From assembly GCA_020650975.1 (NCBI GenBank), contig JAIPMN010029475.1, positions 14,282 to 34,812 of the forward strand: DNA of 20,531 nucleotides. Direction: 5' to 3'. Position 1 is the first letter of the stretch. Each line of letters begins with the position of its first letter. Positions 9,401-16,157 of this stretch are shown in pieces. The translations under genes and the position numbers were made by a program. The notes under the pieces are model-generated. The model ran no database searches and was not told the DNA's origin. It saw nothing but the letters and a program-made list of their open reading frames with translations. Source of the DNA: Apostichopus californicus. Its lineage: Eukaryota > Echinodermata > Holothuroidea > Aspidochirotida > Stichopodidae.

Positions 9401-12400
9401 CTCTTGAAATTGAAGAATAATGGTAGTATTATTCACCGGGGCTTACAGTAGGGTTAAGAGGGTCAATGACACTACAGTGTGATGATCCCGATAGTTAAAA
9501 TATCCGTTCAACTGTTCTGCAGTTTAAGGATGACTGGTACATTGCTGTGTATCAGTGGATTGTCATCACTTACATATATTTTTTCACTTACATGTCTGCT
9601 CACCACTGCAGTACTCTTATATACTGTGCACCATTTTCTATTGATTGTGAAATAGGATCGTTGGGTCTTCACCACCAATGAGCTAGGAACGTTCTACCCT
9701 ATCACGCAATTAAATCTAATATCGGTGTTTTCAAGGTGTACCGTCACAGTTCTCAATTTACCATCGCACCATGCTATCACATATCCATATCACCACAGAC
9801 GCAAAAATTGGTCATATCGAAAAAATTTCCTTATGCAGTTGTGTTTTTGCATGCAAAGCAATTGATGGACAGAAAAACACTGCAAGATTGTTCGAGTCAA
9901 ACGTTTCAGCTGACTAATTCTATCTAGAAGTTGTTTGCTTCTTTGAAAAGAAAATCCTTATTTAAATAGAATATTTATGTGATTCTCCCTCACTTATCTG
10001 TCTCCTCACAACCTTAGCACTACTGTGTCTAGATTGAACCTTATCAGCACTGTGCACCTCTTGCAACCAGTCATGTTTGTGCCAAGAAAAAAAATCTTTA
10101 CTACATTTTTACAACAATTTTTTAGGAAGGCAATATCCGGTTTCTCCACGCCATCTTTGGTACTACGGTGATCGTCCTCGCCATCTGCAACGCCGTTATG
10201 GCGGTGTTCAGGCCTCACCCAGGAACACCAAAGTAAGGAGAACTTAACAGAGAATTATTTTATGTAGGGAATGAATCGTTGAGTCCCGAAATGGTTATAT
10301 TGTACACGTATGTATGAGGAGCTTGTCCTAAGGGCTGTGTGAAGTTACAGACCGTCTTATTCTAGTCTGTATCGATATTACTCTGGTTTTACTTTTATTG
10401 TTAACAGTTGTACAATCTTATGAGACTGTGTATTGTCAAATTAGAAGTCAAAATCTTTACCTCTCAATGCGTAATATTACAACCCCGGTCTTCGCTACCC
10501 TGTAATATGATTGGCTAAATATTCCTACTGATTAATATTACAATGATTACAGCCATCCAGCCTTCAAATTAAAGGTAAAAATCTTTACCTCTCAATGCGT
10601 AATATTACAACCCCAGTCTTCGCTACCCTGTAATATGATTGGCTCAATATCCATACTGATTAATATTACAATGATTTCAGCCATCCAGCCTTCAAATTAA
10701 AGGTACAAATGTTTACCTCTCACTGTGTTATATTACAACTCCATTATTGGCTGTCCTGTAATATGACTGGTTCAATATCCATACTGATTAATATTACAAT
10801 GATTTCAGCCATCCAGCCTTCAAATTAAAGATTAAAAATGTGTCTAATCCCCAAAGCTACTGTTTTAAAGCAGCATAACGACTCGGATCCTAATAAAAAA
10901 AATTGATGAAGTGAATGTTGACACTTTTTCAAAGTTCTAAGTTTTCTGATTTGCTTTTTTTTATATATACGTGACAAACACATGAAAGACAGATATGACA
11001 TGAAAACTGTGTCCTCACAGAAGAAATCGTTTTTTTCGAAATTATTAACCGTTTGCTCATCTTATCTTCGTTTGGTGCAAAAAGTTGATATAGGATGTCT
11101 TAGTTTGAACAAATGCAACTATTTGTTTTCAAACTGTTTGGTTTCAAGTTGAGAAGCGCTACGTTTATCACCAAATTTACATCAATAAATGAATTTTTGA
11201 GGTTTTGTTGTTTTGTCGAAGAAACTGTCAGCATATGATAGGCAAAACCTGTTTACTTCTAATTGTTGCTTTCAACCAGACGTACAATTCTGGGAGGAAC
11301 AGTCGCCACTGATTGTAACACAAACTAGAAAAGTAAATTCTAAGATTTAACAGATATTTCAATAAAATGGTGAACTTTTACTTTTAAAATTAATGTTTGC
11401 ATATTTGTTTTTTTCTTCTCCCTCACCAAAACCAAAAAAACTAAAGCCGTCCTATTTACAACTGGGCTCACTGGAGTGTGGGAACCCTGGGTTTGTACCT
11501 TGCAAGTAAGTTTAACTAACTTTAAGTGATGTTAAGTAAAAGCCTGAAGATGACATTGGTGTTTGTGACAGTAGTATTTTTGAAATATTGTGTTTCTGGG
11601 CAGTTAGGTCATTGAGGACAAAGAAAAGAGATTGTTTTAAATTAATATTTGGAAAATTTGTAACACCAACATATCTTTAATTTTGGTTATGAGAAATGCT
11701 GGAAACTTGTATGTCATTGTACGTTAGGAAACGGCCCTGACCCAGGGGAATCAACCCTTGGGGCAGAGGGGTCAGTGGCTCCCTTTATCGGTTAAATCTG
11801 GGGGCAAACATATGATGTTGCCCCTCAACAATTACTAGTGGATGCATGAACGAAACAATAGATCGACAATAATTGTAATAGTTTGTTTGGAATTATCGAA
11901 GATATTAGATATGTGAATATTAAAACAGCCGTAGGCTGTATGGAGTGAAACAAGTTTTTTTTTTTTTACTTTATCGTTATTCAATAGTCATACGGATCCC
12001 TTCCGTCTACACATCATGCGTGTCGATCAAGTTACATCATTGATTACTAATCAATACTCGATTGCATTCATGAAATTGCTGGTATTTAATACACCCAATT
12101 TGCTTCCCGGAAACAGCTTTGAAAGATAGGGTTTTAGGGATGGAGGAGAGAGTTGTGCGTGCCATTAATTCATTTAATATTCGTATCGGTGAGTTAACCC
12201 CTCTAGTCCTGGACACAGATCGCCCCCCCCCCCACCCGACCCTGACCGGGTGCTTCAGTTTCAAAGTAACCACTTGAGACAGCTTGACTCAAGTTAACAT
12301 TTGGTGGCAAGGCATTGGTGTTTTCTTCTTAAACATTACAGTATTGCAGAGACATACATTTATTCCAAATAATTTTGAATTGAAGAATCCATAATAACAG

Positions 12401-14007
12401 ACAATATTTCAAGTGTATGTATACTTTTGGTAGTATTAGCTTTCAAAATTTTTCATTGGATTTAAGCATTTTTTGAAATTGCATGATTAATTATCATATG
12501 ATATTAAACATTTATATAATATCTCGGAAATGCCCATGTGACGAATACCTTTTCAAAACCGTCAGCATAGGACTACATATATTTTTATGTTTTATATTAA
12601 TGTATCTTTTTATCCTGCCAAAGTAAGAAATTTAACACAAGGAACAAATGACAAAGTTTTGTGAACATTCTGATGATTCTGTTTGTTTGTTTTTGTTGTT
12701 GTTTTGCAGTGGCCACCATTTTGTTAGGTGTAATTGATTTTAACAAGGAAGACTCTCTCCTGGGAGGGATTCCCAAACCTGTCTTCTGGGTGGCGGCGTT
12801 CTTCGTCATGTTCCACTTAATTATATGGATGTCTCTTCAGTATATCAGTATCACTATAGAGAGCACAGGTAAGTCATAGGTGTGAGGTTTCAAAGAAATT
12901 GTATGTTAATTATTTTTTTTCAGCGACATTTAAGGATAATTGACATAATTCACACCCGAACCTACATCATTAATCTTGTCTGATAGAGATACTTGTAATG
13001 AAGACAATTCGACCTAATGAAAAGCATTATTCCATTTGGGAGATATCACAGGTTTAAGGTTCATTCACAGGTTCATTCACATTTAAGGTTTAAGGTTCAT
13101 TCACACACAAGGTTAAAGACTTGAACAAGTCTAACTATGACATCATTTAGGCATGTGTGCTTGAAATACGTAATACTGTATTACCTGGAGTTTTGCCATG
13201 TTTTGGAACCGTTTGATCTCGTGTATTAAATCAATGGATGTTAAATTTTTTTCCCTTACTTTCTTTCCTTTTAGAGAGGTTTTTGAGACAACTTCCTTTC
13301 TCTTTGTACATTTAAATATCATTTAGAATGTTTATATTTCTGTCATGGAGATGTGTGGTTTCTTTTTTGTTGGATACTTTTTTTTTGACAATGTTTATTT
13401 TCTGCAATGGAAGTGTTTTTTGTTGTTTTAAATTGATTAGTACATTTGTTTTCTGGGAATTGTATGCGAAAACCAAGATGTTATTAACGTGAAGTAACGA
13501 CGGCATCCATTTTCGGTGCCAACGACAAATTGACATTCGCCTCGCAAAAATATGAATAGAGAAACAAAAGTAAAGTAAATTGTTTCACATCCTGGTGGTG
13601 CTCTGTAAATTGCACTTTTGACAAATTGACAGCCCCAATTCCAACTTTGGACCAAGGAGCTAGATTCTTCTTAGCTGGATTGAAGGGGGGGGCGAGGGGT
13701 GGGGGAGGAGTATCTCTTTCGCTTAGACAAATCATGATGTTTGGGTGTTCTGTCTCCTGTCTTCCTAATGTATGTTAATGGGAGTAAATCATGTAATCAT
13801 AGATTGACAATGTGTATGTTAGATAATAAAATAGATAAAAGCAAGCACACCGCCTGTACTGTAGTAACCACATGTTTATCAATCCTCTGTCATTTTTGTG
13901 AAACAGGCCGTGACAATGACGTACCTTTGGTCAACGAGCTAGACGAGTCAGAAAAAGCACCCATTAACGGCTCTGTGGGTACTTCGGCAGTGAGTAACAA
14001 ATTATAA
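300..14007 (+). CDS. FRRS1: DOMON/cytochrome b561 protein, ferric-chelate reductase 1-like, 3' part (8 exons)
   Basis: The exons 300-465, 641-754, 5712-5827, 8628-8720, 10126-10232, 11447-11505, 12710-12868 and 13907-14007 join in one frame (915 nt, 304 residues plus stop), and all seven introns are GT-AG. Family knowledge: DOMON-b561 proteins carry electrons across a membrane through two haems and reduce ferric iron or other acceptors. Seen here: the end of a DOMON domain (residues 1-80), helices at about 94-113, 136-158, 169-191, 205-226 and 241-262, and histidines H93 (LHG), H134 (IHR), H171 (LHA) and H207 (AHW). These fit the two haem pairs helix 1/3 and helix 2/4. The tail (272-304) is polar and acidic. 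The protein is partial: family members are usually near 600 residues with a signal peptide, often a reeler domain, and the first part of DOMON, all upstream of the window. There is no frameshift or stop in the coding exons, so the gene looks intact. Assignment to FRRS1 rather than another animal DOMON-b561 paralogue is by motif recognition only. Confidence 0.92.
641..754 (+). CDS. FRRS1: Exon 2: end of DOMON and linker to b561
   Basis: A strong pyrimidine tract and CTCAG precede 641, and the donor GTAGGA starts at 755; phase 1 to phase 1. It encodes residues 57-93. The sequence VPVYHHDN is the usual end of a DOMON domain, and one of these histidines could serve as the DOMON haem ligand (inference). 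A hydrophilic linker rich in T, S and G follows, then KLH, whose histidine (H93) is the first b561 haem ligand. Its HG motif is completed across the intron. Confidence 0.85.
755..1399. other. Intron 2, 5' portion without recognised elements
   Basis: Anonymous AT-rich sequence. A perfect 16-base palindrome is centred at 1198-1199 (TGACATGATCATGTCA, 1191-1206). No open frame or repeat is supported. Confidence 0.5.
1400..1502. repeat. Short tandem repeat, about 45-bp unit, 2.5 copies
   Basis: The core TGTTTTGGTCTTAATAT recurs at about 1404 and 1446 (one substitution), and a diverged copy AGTTTTGGTCTTAATAT is at 1491. The last copy runs straight into the terminus of the DIRS-like element, so the element may have inserted in or next to this array. 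Confidence 0.6.
1501..2222 (-). repeat. DIRS right terminal repeat plus internal complementary region
   Basis: The sequence at 1503-1558 is repeated almost perfectly in inverted orientation at 2125-2183; both copies contain CCAAAACTTACTGGTTT and CTTACCTGTCTCC (the second on the opposite strand). Immediately next to the inverted copy, 2176-2222 repeats the same terminus in direct orientation, ending in CACAACCTTAGCACC. An inverted copy joined head-on to a direct copy is what a DIRS circle-junction complement should look like, because the two ends of a DIRS are themselves inverted. A 9-bp hairpin (GGAGAGTGT, 1810-1818, with 1848-1856) lies between. A stand-alone foldback element with 58-bp TIRs is the alternative reading. 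Confidence 0.65.
2390..2935 (-). pseudogene. DIRS-type reverse transcriptase fragment, frameshifted
   Basis: Read on the minus strand, one frame gives a leader ending DTVKHGYQIEF (near 2930-2890). A second gives the fingers and palm start: EGEILALLAKQAIVEVP, then FFLTKKRDDTWRPILNLKPL, then TVDLWDA, which carries the first catalytic aspartate region. The first frame then resumes with DYRRFLTFRYAEQDYQFR and LPFG. After FGLFT comes a stop, then VARAVVSYLRRGVTLYVY, where the catalytic Y-x-D-D box is expected but TGAD is found. It has at least two frameshifts and one stop and is not functional. The order and motifs match DIRS/Ngaro RTs rather than Gypsy or LINE RTs. Confidence 0.75.
2950..3995 (-). 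pseudogene. DIRS gag-like ORF, 3' part, frameshifted
   Basis: There are two overlapping minus-strand frames, 3995-3591 and 3591-2950, whose junction near 3590-3620 is a frameshift. The upstream piece holds the conserved-looking block RRWTAFPAKAVRLPDEAWRA. The downstream piece holds a helical region with WPSIEARTRMLALPSLREDL and a basic, proline- and arginine-rich end (RPRPFRPRKSRPSRG) suited to nucleic-acid binding. Position upstream of the RT and general character indicate a structural (gag) protein. It is separated from the N-terminal piece by the LINE insertion. Confidence 0.6.
3996..4738 (-). mobile_element. 5'-truncated LINE, CR1/L2-type, nested in the DIRS gag
   Basis: The minus strand encodes the C-terminal end of a non-LTR reverse transcriptase (4738 to about 4235), then a short 3' UTR ending in GTAAAGCGCTTTGAGCAG, GCGCTATATAAATATTA and a (TTA)n tail at 3996-4008. 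That tail structure is common in CR1/L2-like LINEs and in SINEs that borrow it. The element is about 740 bp, so most of the LINE is missing through 5' truncation. No clean target-site duplication was found. Confidence 0.8.
4232..4738 (-). pseudogene. LINE reverse transcriptase C-terminus, frameshifted
   Basis: The first frame (4738-4547) has NIGAVLDSELGMIPHINSVV and SHLRQISHIRPFL, a standard late RT motif of CR1/L2 LINEs. A second frame then gives RDHVTPLLESLHWLP, with two stops directly after. A third (4501-4232) gives KFKINLLTYKALHGLAPYYL and TPRLWNALPNSV. The order is exactly that of the family, so the three frames are one broken gene. It cannot encode an active protein. Confidence 0.8.
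4739..5400 (-). pseudogene. DIRS gag-like ORF, N-terminal part, RS- and acidic-rich
   Basis: An open minus-strand frame runs from about 5330 to 4735. It begins with an arginine/serine-rich stretch (RSRWDRSRSRSRSLRRRERR, near 5240-5180), then an acidic serine cluster (SDESSESSDDGYKR) and a tryptophan-containing segment (EEEPAWLAQLTGLL). An acidic region (DPTEESFRRNFVLEEAP) follows, and the frame reaches a stop once it enters the LINE. The true start is uncertain; a possible initiator in another frame lies near 5388. The frame matches the gag pieces at 3995-2950 after removal of the insertion. Function is inferred from position only. Confidence 0.5.
5401..5711. other. Intron 2, 3' end
   Basis: AT-rich again after the DIRS-like block. 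No left terminal repeat of the DIRS is visible here, and no coding signal except the pyrimidine-rich approach to the exon 3 acceptor. Confidence 0.5.
5712..5827 (+). CDS. FRRS1: Exon 3: first b561 transmembrane helix
   Basis: The acceptor is CAATGCTAG and the donor is GTAAGT at 5828; the exon ends in phase 0. It encodes residues 94-132. ILMTIAWFGFAAVGVTSSRY is the first helix of the b561 core, followed by a loop with KPIW and GKPVWF, the region that in FRRS1-type proteins leads into the next haem-binding HR motif. An open frame runs through the acceptor from 5561, but upstream of 5712 it has no family similarity, so the splice site rather than that ATG is chosen. Confidence 0.9.
5828..6575. 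other. Intron 3, 5' portion
   Basis: Non-coding and AT-rich, with a self-complementary A/T tract at about 6419-6450. A degenerate partial copy of the following 110-bp repeat appears to end at about 6575. Confidence 0.5.
6576..6795. repeat. Tandem duplication, 110-bp unit, two copies plus a partial
   Basis: Unit 1 starts at 6576 and unit 2 at 6686, both with TCTAGACA.AATGCCAGCA. They also share GCATATGCCGTGAATGTCA / TCATATGCAGTGAATGTCA. The stretch before 6576 (GTCGGAAATCGAGTAAAACG) resembles the end of unit 2 (GTCAGAAATCAAGTAATGGG), so a third, decayed copy precedes them. Its function is unknown. Confidence 0.8.
7107..7400. repeat. Direct duplication inside the 827-bp element
   Basis: The stretch TTTCTATTTCACTAGTTCAA and its surroundings (about 60 bases from 7107) recur from 7315 with few changes. 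A second shared piece, GGCGGTTA.GCAT, follows each copy at 7259 and 7387. The spacing differs, so indels followed the duplication. Confidence 0.75.
7425..7651. repeat. Tandem repeat, about 90-bp unit, three copies
   Basis: Units start at 7425, 7518 and 7605 with TTCCTTAATATTCGGTTC and contain AACAATTCCC.AA.GTTTCC. The third copy lacks a few bases. The array lies within the 827-bp element just inside its right end. Confidence 0.8.
7804..8627. other. Intron 3, 3' portion
   Basis: Non-coding, apart from an unidentified 74-codon ORF at 8080-8304 described separately. C-runs occur at about 8425-8460, and a T-rich tract leads to the exon 4 acceptor. Confidence 0.5.
8080..8304 (+). CDS. Small unidentified ORF in intron 3
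   Basis: This ATG-to-TAG frame of 74 codons is hydrophobic and basic, with the segments NIVPLVLLTKRRLHP, LIQHLPWMLC and LKLQWLLLTM. No family is recognised. An AATAAA lies 67 bases after the stop (8371). It could be a decayed transposon fragment or chance; its position inside an intron and its lack of known motifs argue against a host gene. Confidence 0.15.
   Translation: MSELPTYFNIVPLVLLTKRRLHPTIEQLIQHLPWMLCSTSKQPTRQKLKDVNNSLRNGEYLKLQWLLLTMHQIQ
8628..8720 (+). CDS. FRRS1: Exon 4: second b561 helix
   Basis: The acceptor is TTCTTTAG and the donor is GTAAGT at 8721; phase 0 to 0, 31 codons (residues 133-163). It begins IHRTCMVSAL, with H134 as the second conserved haem ligand in the HR motif, and continues through a strongly hydrophobic helix to VIHVQGY. 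A G-rich minisatellite begins only about 36 bases after the donor. Confidence 0.9.
8757..9180. repeat. G-rich minisatellite, about 20-bp unit, about 22 copies
   Basis: The unit is close to GGGGCTCTGGACATTGGGTA. The first eight copies are nearly identical (19-20 bp). Later copies shift to a variant with TCTGAACAGGG and lose register. The array begins 36 bases after the exon 4 donor. The long open frames on both strands here come from the repeat's lack of stops and are not genes. Confidence 0.9.
9286..9440. repeat. Diverged tandem duplication, 94-bp period
   Basis: CCAGGGATC is at 9297 and at 9391, followed in both by a segment ending GAA.AA.AATGG and then by TTCACC.GGG. The two copies have diverged strongly. 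Confidence 0.5.
9441..10125. other. Intron 4, 3' portion
   Basis: AT-rich non-coding DNA. It contains the isolated DIRS-terminus copy at 9968-10070 and ends in an A-rich then T-rich tract before the exon 5 acceptor. Confidence 0.5.
9968..10070. repeat. Isolated copy of the DIRS terminal repeat
   Basis: CTGTCTCCTCACAACCTTAG is shared exactly with the DIRS right terminus at 1550-1570 and closely with 2198-2217. The similarity goes on more loosely (TAGCAC, a .CTAG motif, CACTGTGCA, CCTCT). Orientation is the same as the terminus at 1501. It is a solo fragment, with no coding part of the element nearby. Confidence 0.65.
10126..10232 (+). CDS. FRRS1: Exon 5: third b561 helix
   Basis: The acceptor is ATTTTTTAG and the donor is GTAAGG at 10233; the exon ends in phase 2. 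It encodes residues 164-198 and two bases of N199. RFLHAIFGTTVIVLAIC contains H171, the third haem ligand, at the start of the helix. The loop MAVFRPHPGTP leads to the NW.H motif of the next exon. Confidence 0.9.
10443..10832. repeat. Tandem array, 128-bp unit, three copies
   Basis: Units are marked by AAT.TTTACCTCTCA at 10452, 10580 and 10708, an exact 128-bp period. Copies 1 and 2 are almost identical and copy 3 is more diverged in its first half. Each unit holds several self-complementary TAATATTA motifs and ends in CAGCCATCCAGCCTTCAAAT. It makes up a third of intron 5. Confidence 0.9.
10833..11446. other. Intron 5, 3' portion
   Basis: AT-rich non-coding sequence with no supported feature, ending in a C/T- and A-rich tract before the 59-nt exon 6. 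Confidence 0.5.
11447..11505 (+). CDS. FRRS1: Exon 6: start of fourth b561 helix (59-nt micro-exon)
   Basis: The exon is only 59 nt. The acceptor AAACTAAAG is weak, but the long C/T-rich and A-rich tract upstream and the perfect phase (in 2, out 1) support it. It encodes RPIYNWAHWSVGTLGLYLA (residues 200-218), with H207 as the fourth haem ligand in the conserved NW.H context. The donor GTAAGT starts at 11506. A gene finder could miss it because of its size. Confidence 0.88.
11506..12709. other. Intron 6
   Basis: Non-coding. It has a possible hairpin at about 11733-11774 (CCCTGACCC with GGGGTCAG), a T-run at 11957-11967 and a C-run at 12222-12232. No gene or transposon is recognised. Confidence 0.5.
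12710..12868 (+). CDS. FRRS1: Exon 7: end of helix 4 and fifth helix
   Basis: A T-rich tract and TTTTGCAG precede 12710, and the donor GTAAGT starts at 12869; phase 1 to 1. It encodes residues 220-271. ATILLGVIDF ends helix 4. The extramembrane loop NKEDSLLGGIPKP follows, then VFWVAAFFVMFHLIIWMSL, the last helix, and the start of the tail. Confidence 0.9.
12869..13906. other. Intron 7
   Basis: AT-rich and non-coding. Short direct repeats of TTTAAGGTTCATTCACA lie at about 13050-13110, and a G-rich tract on the + strand lies at 13685-13711. No gene is seen. Confidence 0.5.
13907..14007 (+). CDS. FRRS1: Exon 8: C-terminal tail and stop
   Basis: The acceptor is GTGAAACAG before 13907. The exon encodes G272 (split) to L304, then TAA at 14005-14007. 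The tail is acidic and polar (DVPLVNELDESEKAP) with no membrane segment, as expected for a cytosolic end. Codon choice stays coding-like to the alanine at 13987-13989. There the sequence GTGAGT would make a good donor, so the last five residues (VSNKL) may belong to only one of two isoforms. Confidence 0.8.
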
Positions 14008-14027
14008 TTTATCACTTTTTTACTTAT

Positions 14028-14033
14028 AATAAA
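14028..14033 (+). terminator. Polyadenylation signal AATAAA (proximal)
   Basis: An AATAAA hexamer lies 21 bases after the stop codon of the FRRS1-like gene, and a second copy follows at 14070-14075. T-rich and then G-rich sequence (14090-14118) lies downstream, as expected of a cleavage region. Use of either site is inferred, not shown. Confidence 0.5.
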
Positions 14034-14069
14034 AATGTCTTTCTTTTTTCTGTGTTTTTATTTTTTGTT

Positions 14070-14075
14070 AATAAA
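14070..14075 (+). terminator. Polyadenylation signal AATAAA (distal)
   Basis: This second AATAAA lies 63 bases after the stop. The following T-run (14089-14097) and G-run (14098-14118) resemble a U/G-rich downstream element. It is the better placed of the two signals relative to that element. Confidence 0.5.
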
Positions 14076-14154
14076 AATTCTTTGGTAATTTTTTTTTGGG
14101 GGGGGGTTGGGGGTGGGGTAAATTATGTTGTACTGTAGGTGGAGATGATTGAAG

Positions 14155-14487
14155 TTAAAGGAGCATTCAGAGGTTGATTTGTGATACATAGTGGTGACAT
14201 CACTCTTTGCATTTTTAAAAGCATCTGACAGTGATCTTCTTTGTGTTAGTGTGTCAAGTATTCAGTCTGCTAGCTCTTGGTTTGCCGTGATAAAATTTAG
14301 ATTGGAAAATAATGATTCAGTCAAGTGCTGTAATGTCTTCTAAATACTTCTTTCTGTCTTGTTAGTATCATTACTGTCTGCGAGATTTTTGCCATCGGAA
14401 TATAGCAGATGTTGCTGATTGGATTAGTCATATACCGTGTATGCTTTCATTCTTAAATGCCAAGTGAAGCCCTGAACACCCCTTTAA
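14155..14487. mobile_element. Possible MITE with TTAA flanks, 333 bp
   Basis: The left end is TTAA then AGGAGCATTCAGAGG. The right end, read inverted, is TTAA then AGGGGTGTTCAGGGC. The 15-base ends differ at five positions, four of them transitions, as in an old copy. TTAA on both sides is the target duplication of piggyBac-type elements, but TTAA is also common in AT-rich DNA. No coding capacity. Confidence 0.4.
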
Positions 14488-16076
14488 GTTTATCGTATTA
14501 TTTACATCAACTGTACCCAACTTTGGGGCAGATTTCAAAAAGGGGGCACCAAAAAATCTTTGCCGGTACAGAGAATTTTGGGGAAAAAATAATCAACAGT
14601 TTTTTGGATCATGGCTCGACTAGGAAGATCAATTAACGTAATTTTCTTTAATATCAAGACCATATTTCTAACTATCTTTGATGCTTTCTGAGTGTCTATT
14701 CTGAGGGTTGTGTGTCTGGTGCAGCATTGTCTCAGTCCTCATGGAAGATCCTGGGGTCGTGAACCTAAAATTTTACAGACCGTGCTGGTTTACACGTTAT
14801 CTGTGGTAACGCTGTCCACACAATTGGCTAAGATAACATCAAAGAATTTAAGGTTTGCAACATTTTAGTATGAAGGATAGGCATAACATTTGATTCGTAG
14901 TCATAAATACTGTGGTTGAAGTTCAGTATAATATCGCCCAATATTGGGTATTTTTTAATCAGATGATGAATGATTTTAGCATGAGATCGTATTAGCATGG
15001 ACATATTCAAGTCATAGGGATTGTGTTTGAGAGTTTTATCATGCAAGGGCATATTGGCACAGACAGTATGTGTACCCTGTGTCTACACACAGGAATATGC
15101 TGTGCATTAATAAAGTATTATTAGCTTTGACGACATTTCTAATGTGTTCAAGTGTCTGTGTATGGTGTTAAGAAGCTTCAGTGTTTTCGACAAAAGTTAA
15201 TGTGTGAAGTCAAACGAAGTCACAAGAATTGAAAAAAAGAAAAGGTAACTTTTGAAGTTGTCACAAATTCTGTTCAATTTGTTGTTGAAGCAGTTAAAGG
15301 GAAAACTACTGAAATTTATTTTATACTGAAATTTAATGCCAAGGAAACACATTTTTATGTAATTTCAAGCTCTTTTAATGTGGTGGGTGACCTGTATTAT
15401 TTGGCCCCTTCACGTTCACGGAGAAGACAATACATATTTTTTTCCAAACAGTTCATCAACTGCCAAAAACTAGTCTGCTTGCGCTTTGCAGATGAAAACA
15501 TCAGACTACAAGACATTAATTTCTGTTCCAGCTTGCATTAACATTGACACCTAATTAATGAAAGACACTCAACTCTATCTCCTAGCAACAGTCATGACAA
15601 AATCATTTCATTTTCATTTATTTTACTTTTCCACCAAAGGATTACGGGTAAACACGTACTTGATTAATTAAAAAGGGGGGAAAAATACGGAAAAGGTGTA
15701 AAAGGATTTGTTGTAGGAGCCTTGGGGCTTTAACAACGCATCCTTTACCATAGTAGAACATTCCATTATGAAAAGGGTGAAACCAGAACGGGTGAAAGAG
15801 GAAGAGTAACAGAGATGAATGGTGTGTACGTCTACATACACAGATAACATATATCACAAAATAGATGCCGTAACAAGATTGGCCGATAGACATTAACGTG
15901 ATATTCTTGTGATATATTATTTACCAATAATAAACTTCAAATACTTGGTAAAGAGTTAGTAACGAAATAATGACGGATTAAAAAAAATAATATTGTACAG
16001 GCAGGACCCCCTCCCCTCCCCTTTCAACCATATCCCCCAGCAAACACATGGCTCTATCAGGATGGCCACCAACTAA
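14488..16076. other. Intergenic, no recognised feature
   Basis: AT-rich DNA with only short chance open frames on both strands. A C-rich tract lies at 16007-16022. No repeat, RNA gene or coding similarity is seen. Confidence 0.5.
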
Positions 16077-16157
16077 GCGCAGCATGGCTCACTTGGGAGA
16101 GTACAGGGTTTGTTGCCGTTAGCATGTCACCAGTTGGTTGGAATCACATTCTAAGCC
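16077..16157 (+). repeat. tRNA-like SINE head remnant
   Basis: TGGCTCACTTGG at 16085-16096 fits the RNA polymerase III A box, and GGTTGGAATCA at 16136-16146 fits the B box (consensus GGTTCGAATCC) with one internal change. The spacing of about 40 bases is close to that of tRNAs and tRNA-derived SINEs. A D-arm-like GCTC..GAGT pairing is possible, but the anticodon and acceptor stems do not form well, so it is not a working tRNA gene. Confidence 0.35.

Larger units (their letters stand above)
14008..14154 (+). other. 3' UTR and cleavage region of the FRRS1-like gene
   Basis: T-rich sequence with the two AATAAA signals, then a T-run and four G-runs at 14098-14118. A transcript end in this interval is inferred. 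Confidence 0.45.

Noticed and set aside
10443..10832. TAATATTAC motifs like the nick site of some circular single-stranded DNA viruses
   Set aside because: The motif is a short self-complementary AT-rich string repeated because the 128-bp unit is repeated; there is no conserved origin stem-loop and no Rep-like ORF nearby.
10443..10832. CRISPR-like array
   Set aside because: The units are contiguous 128-bp tandem copies without unique spacers, in a eukaryotic intron.
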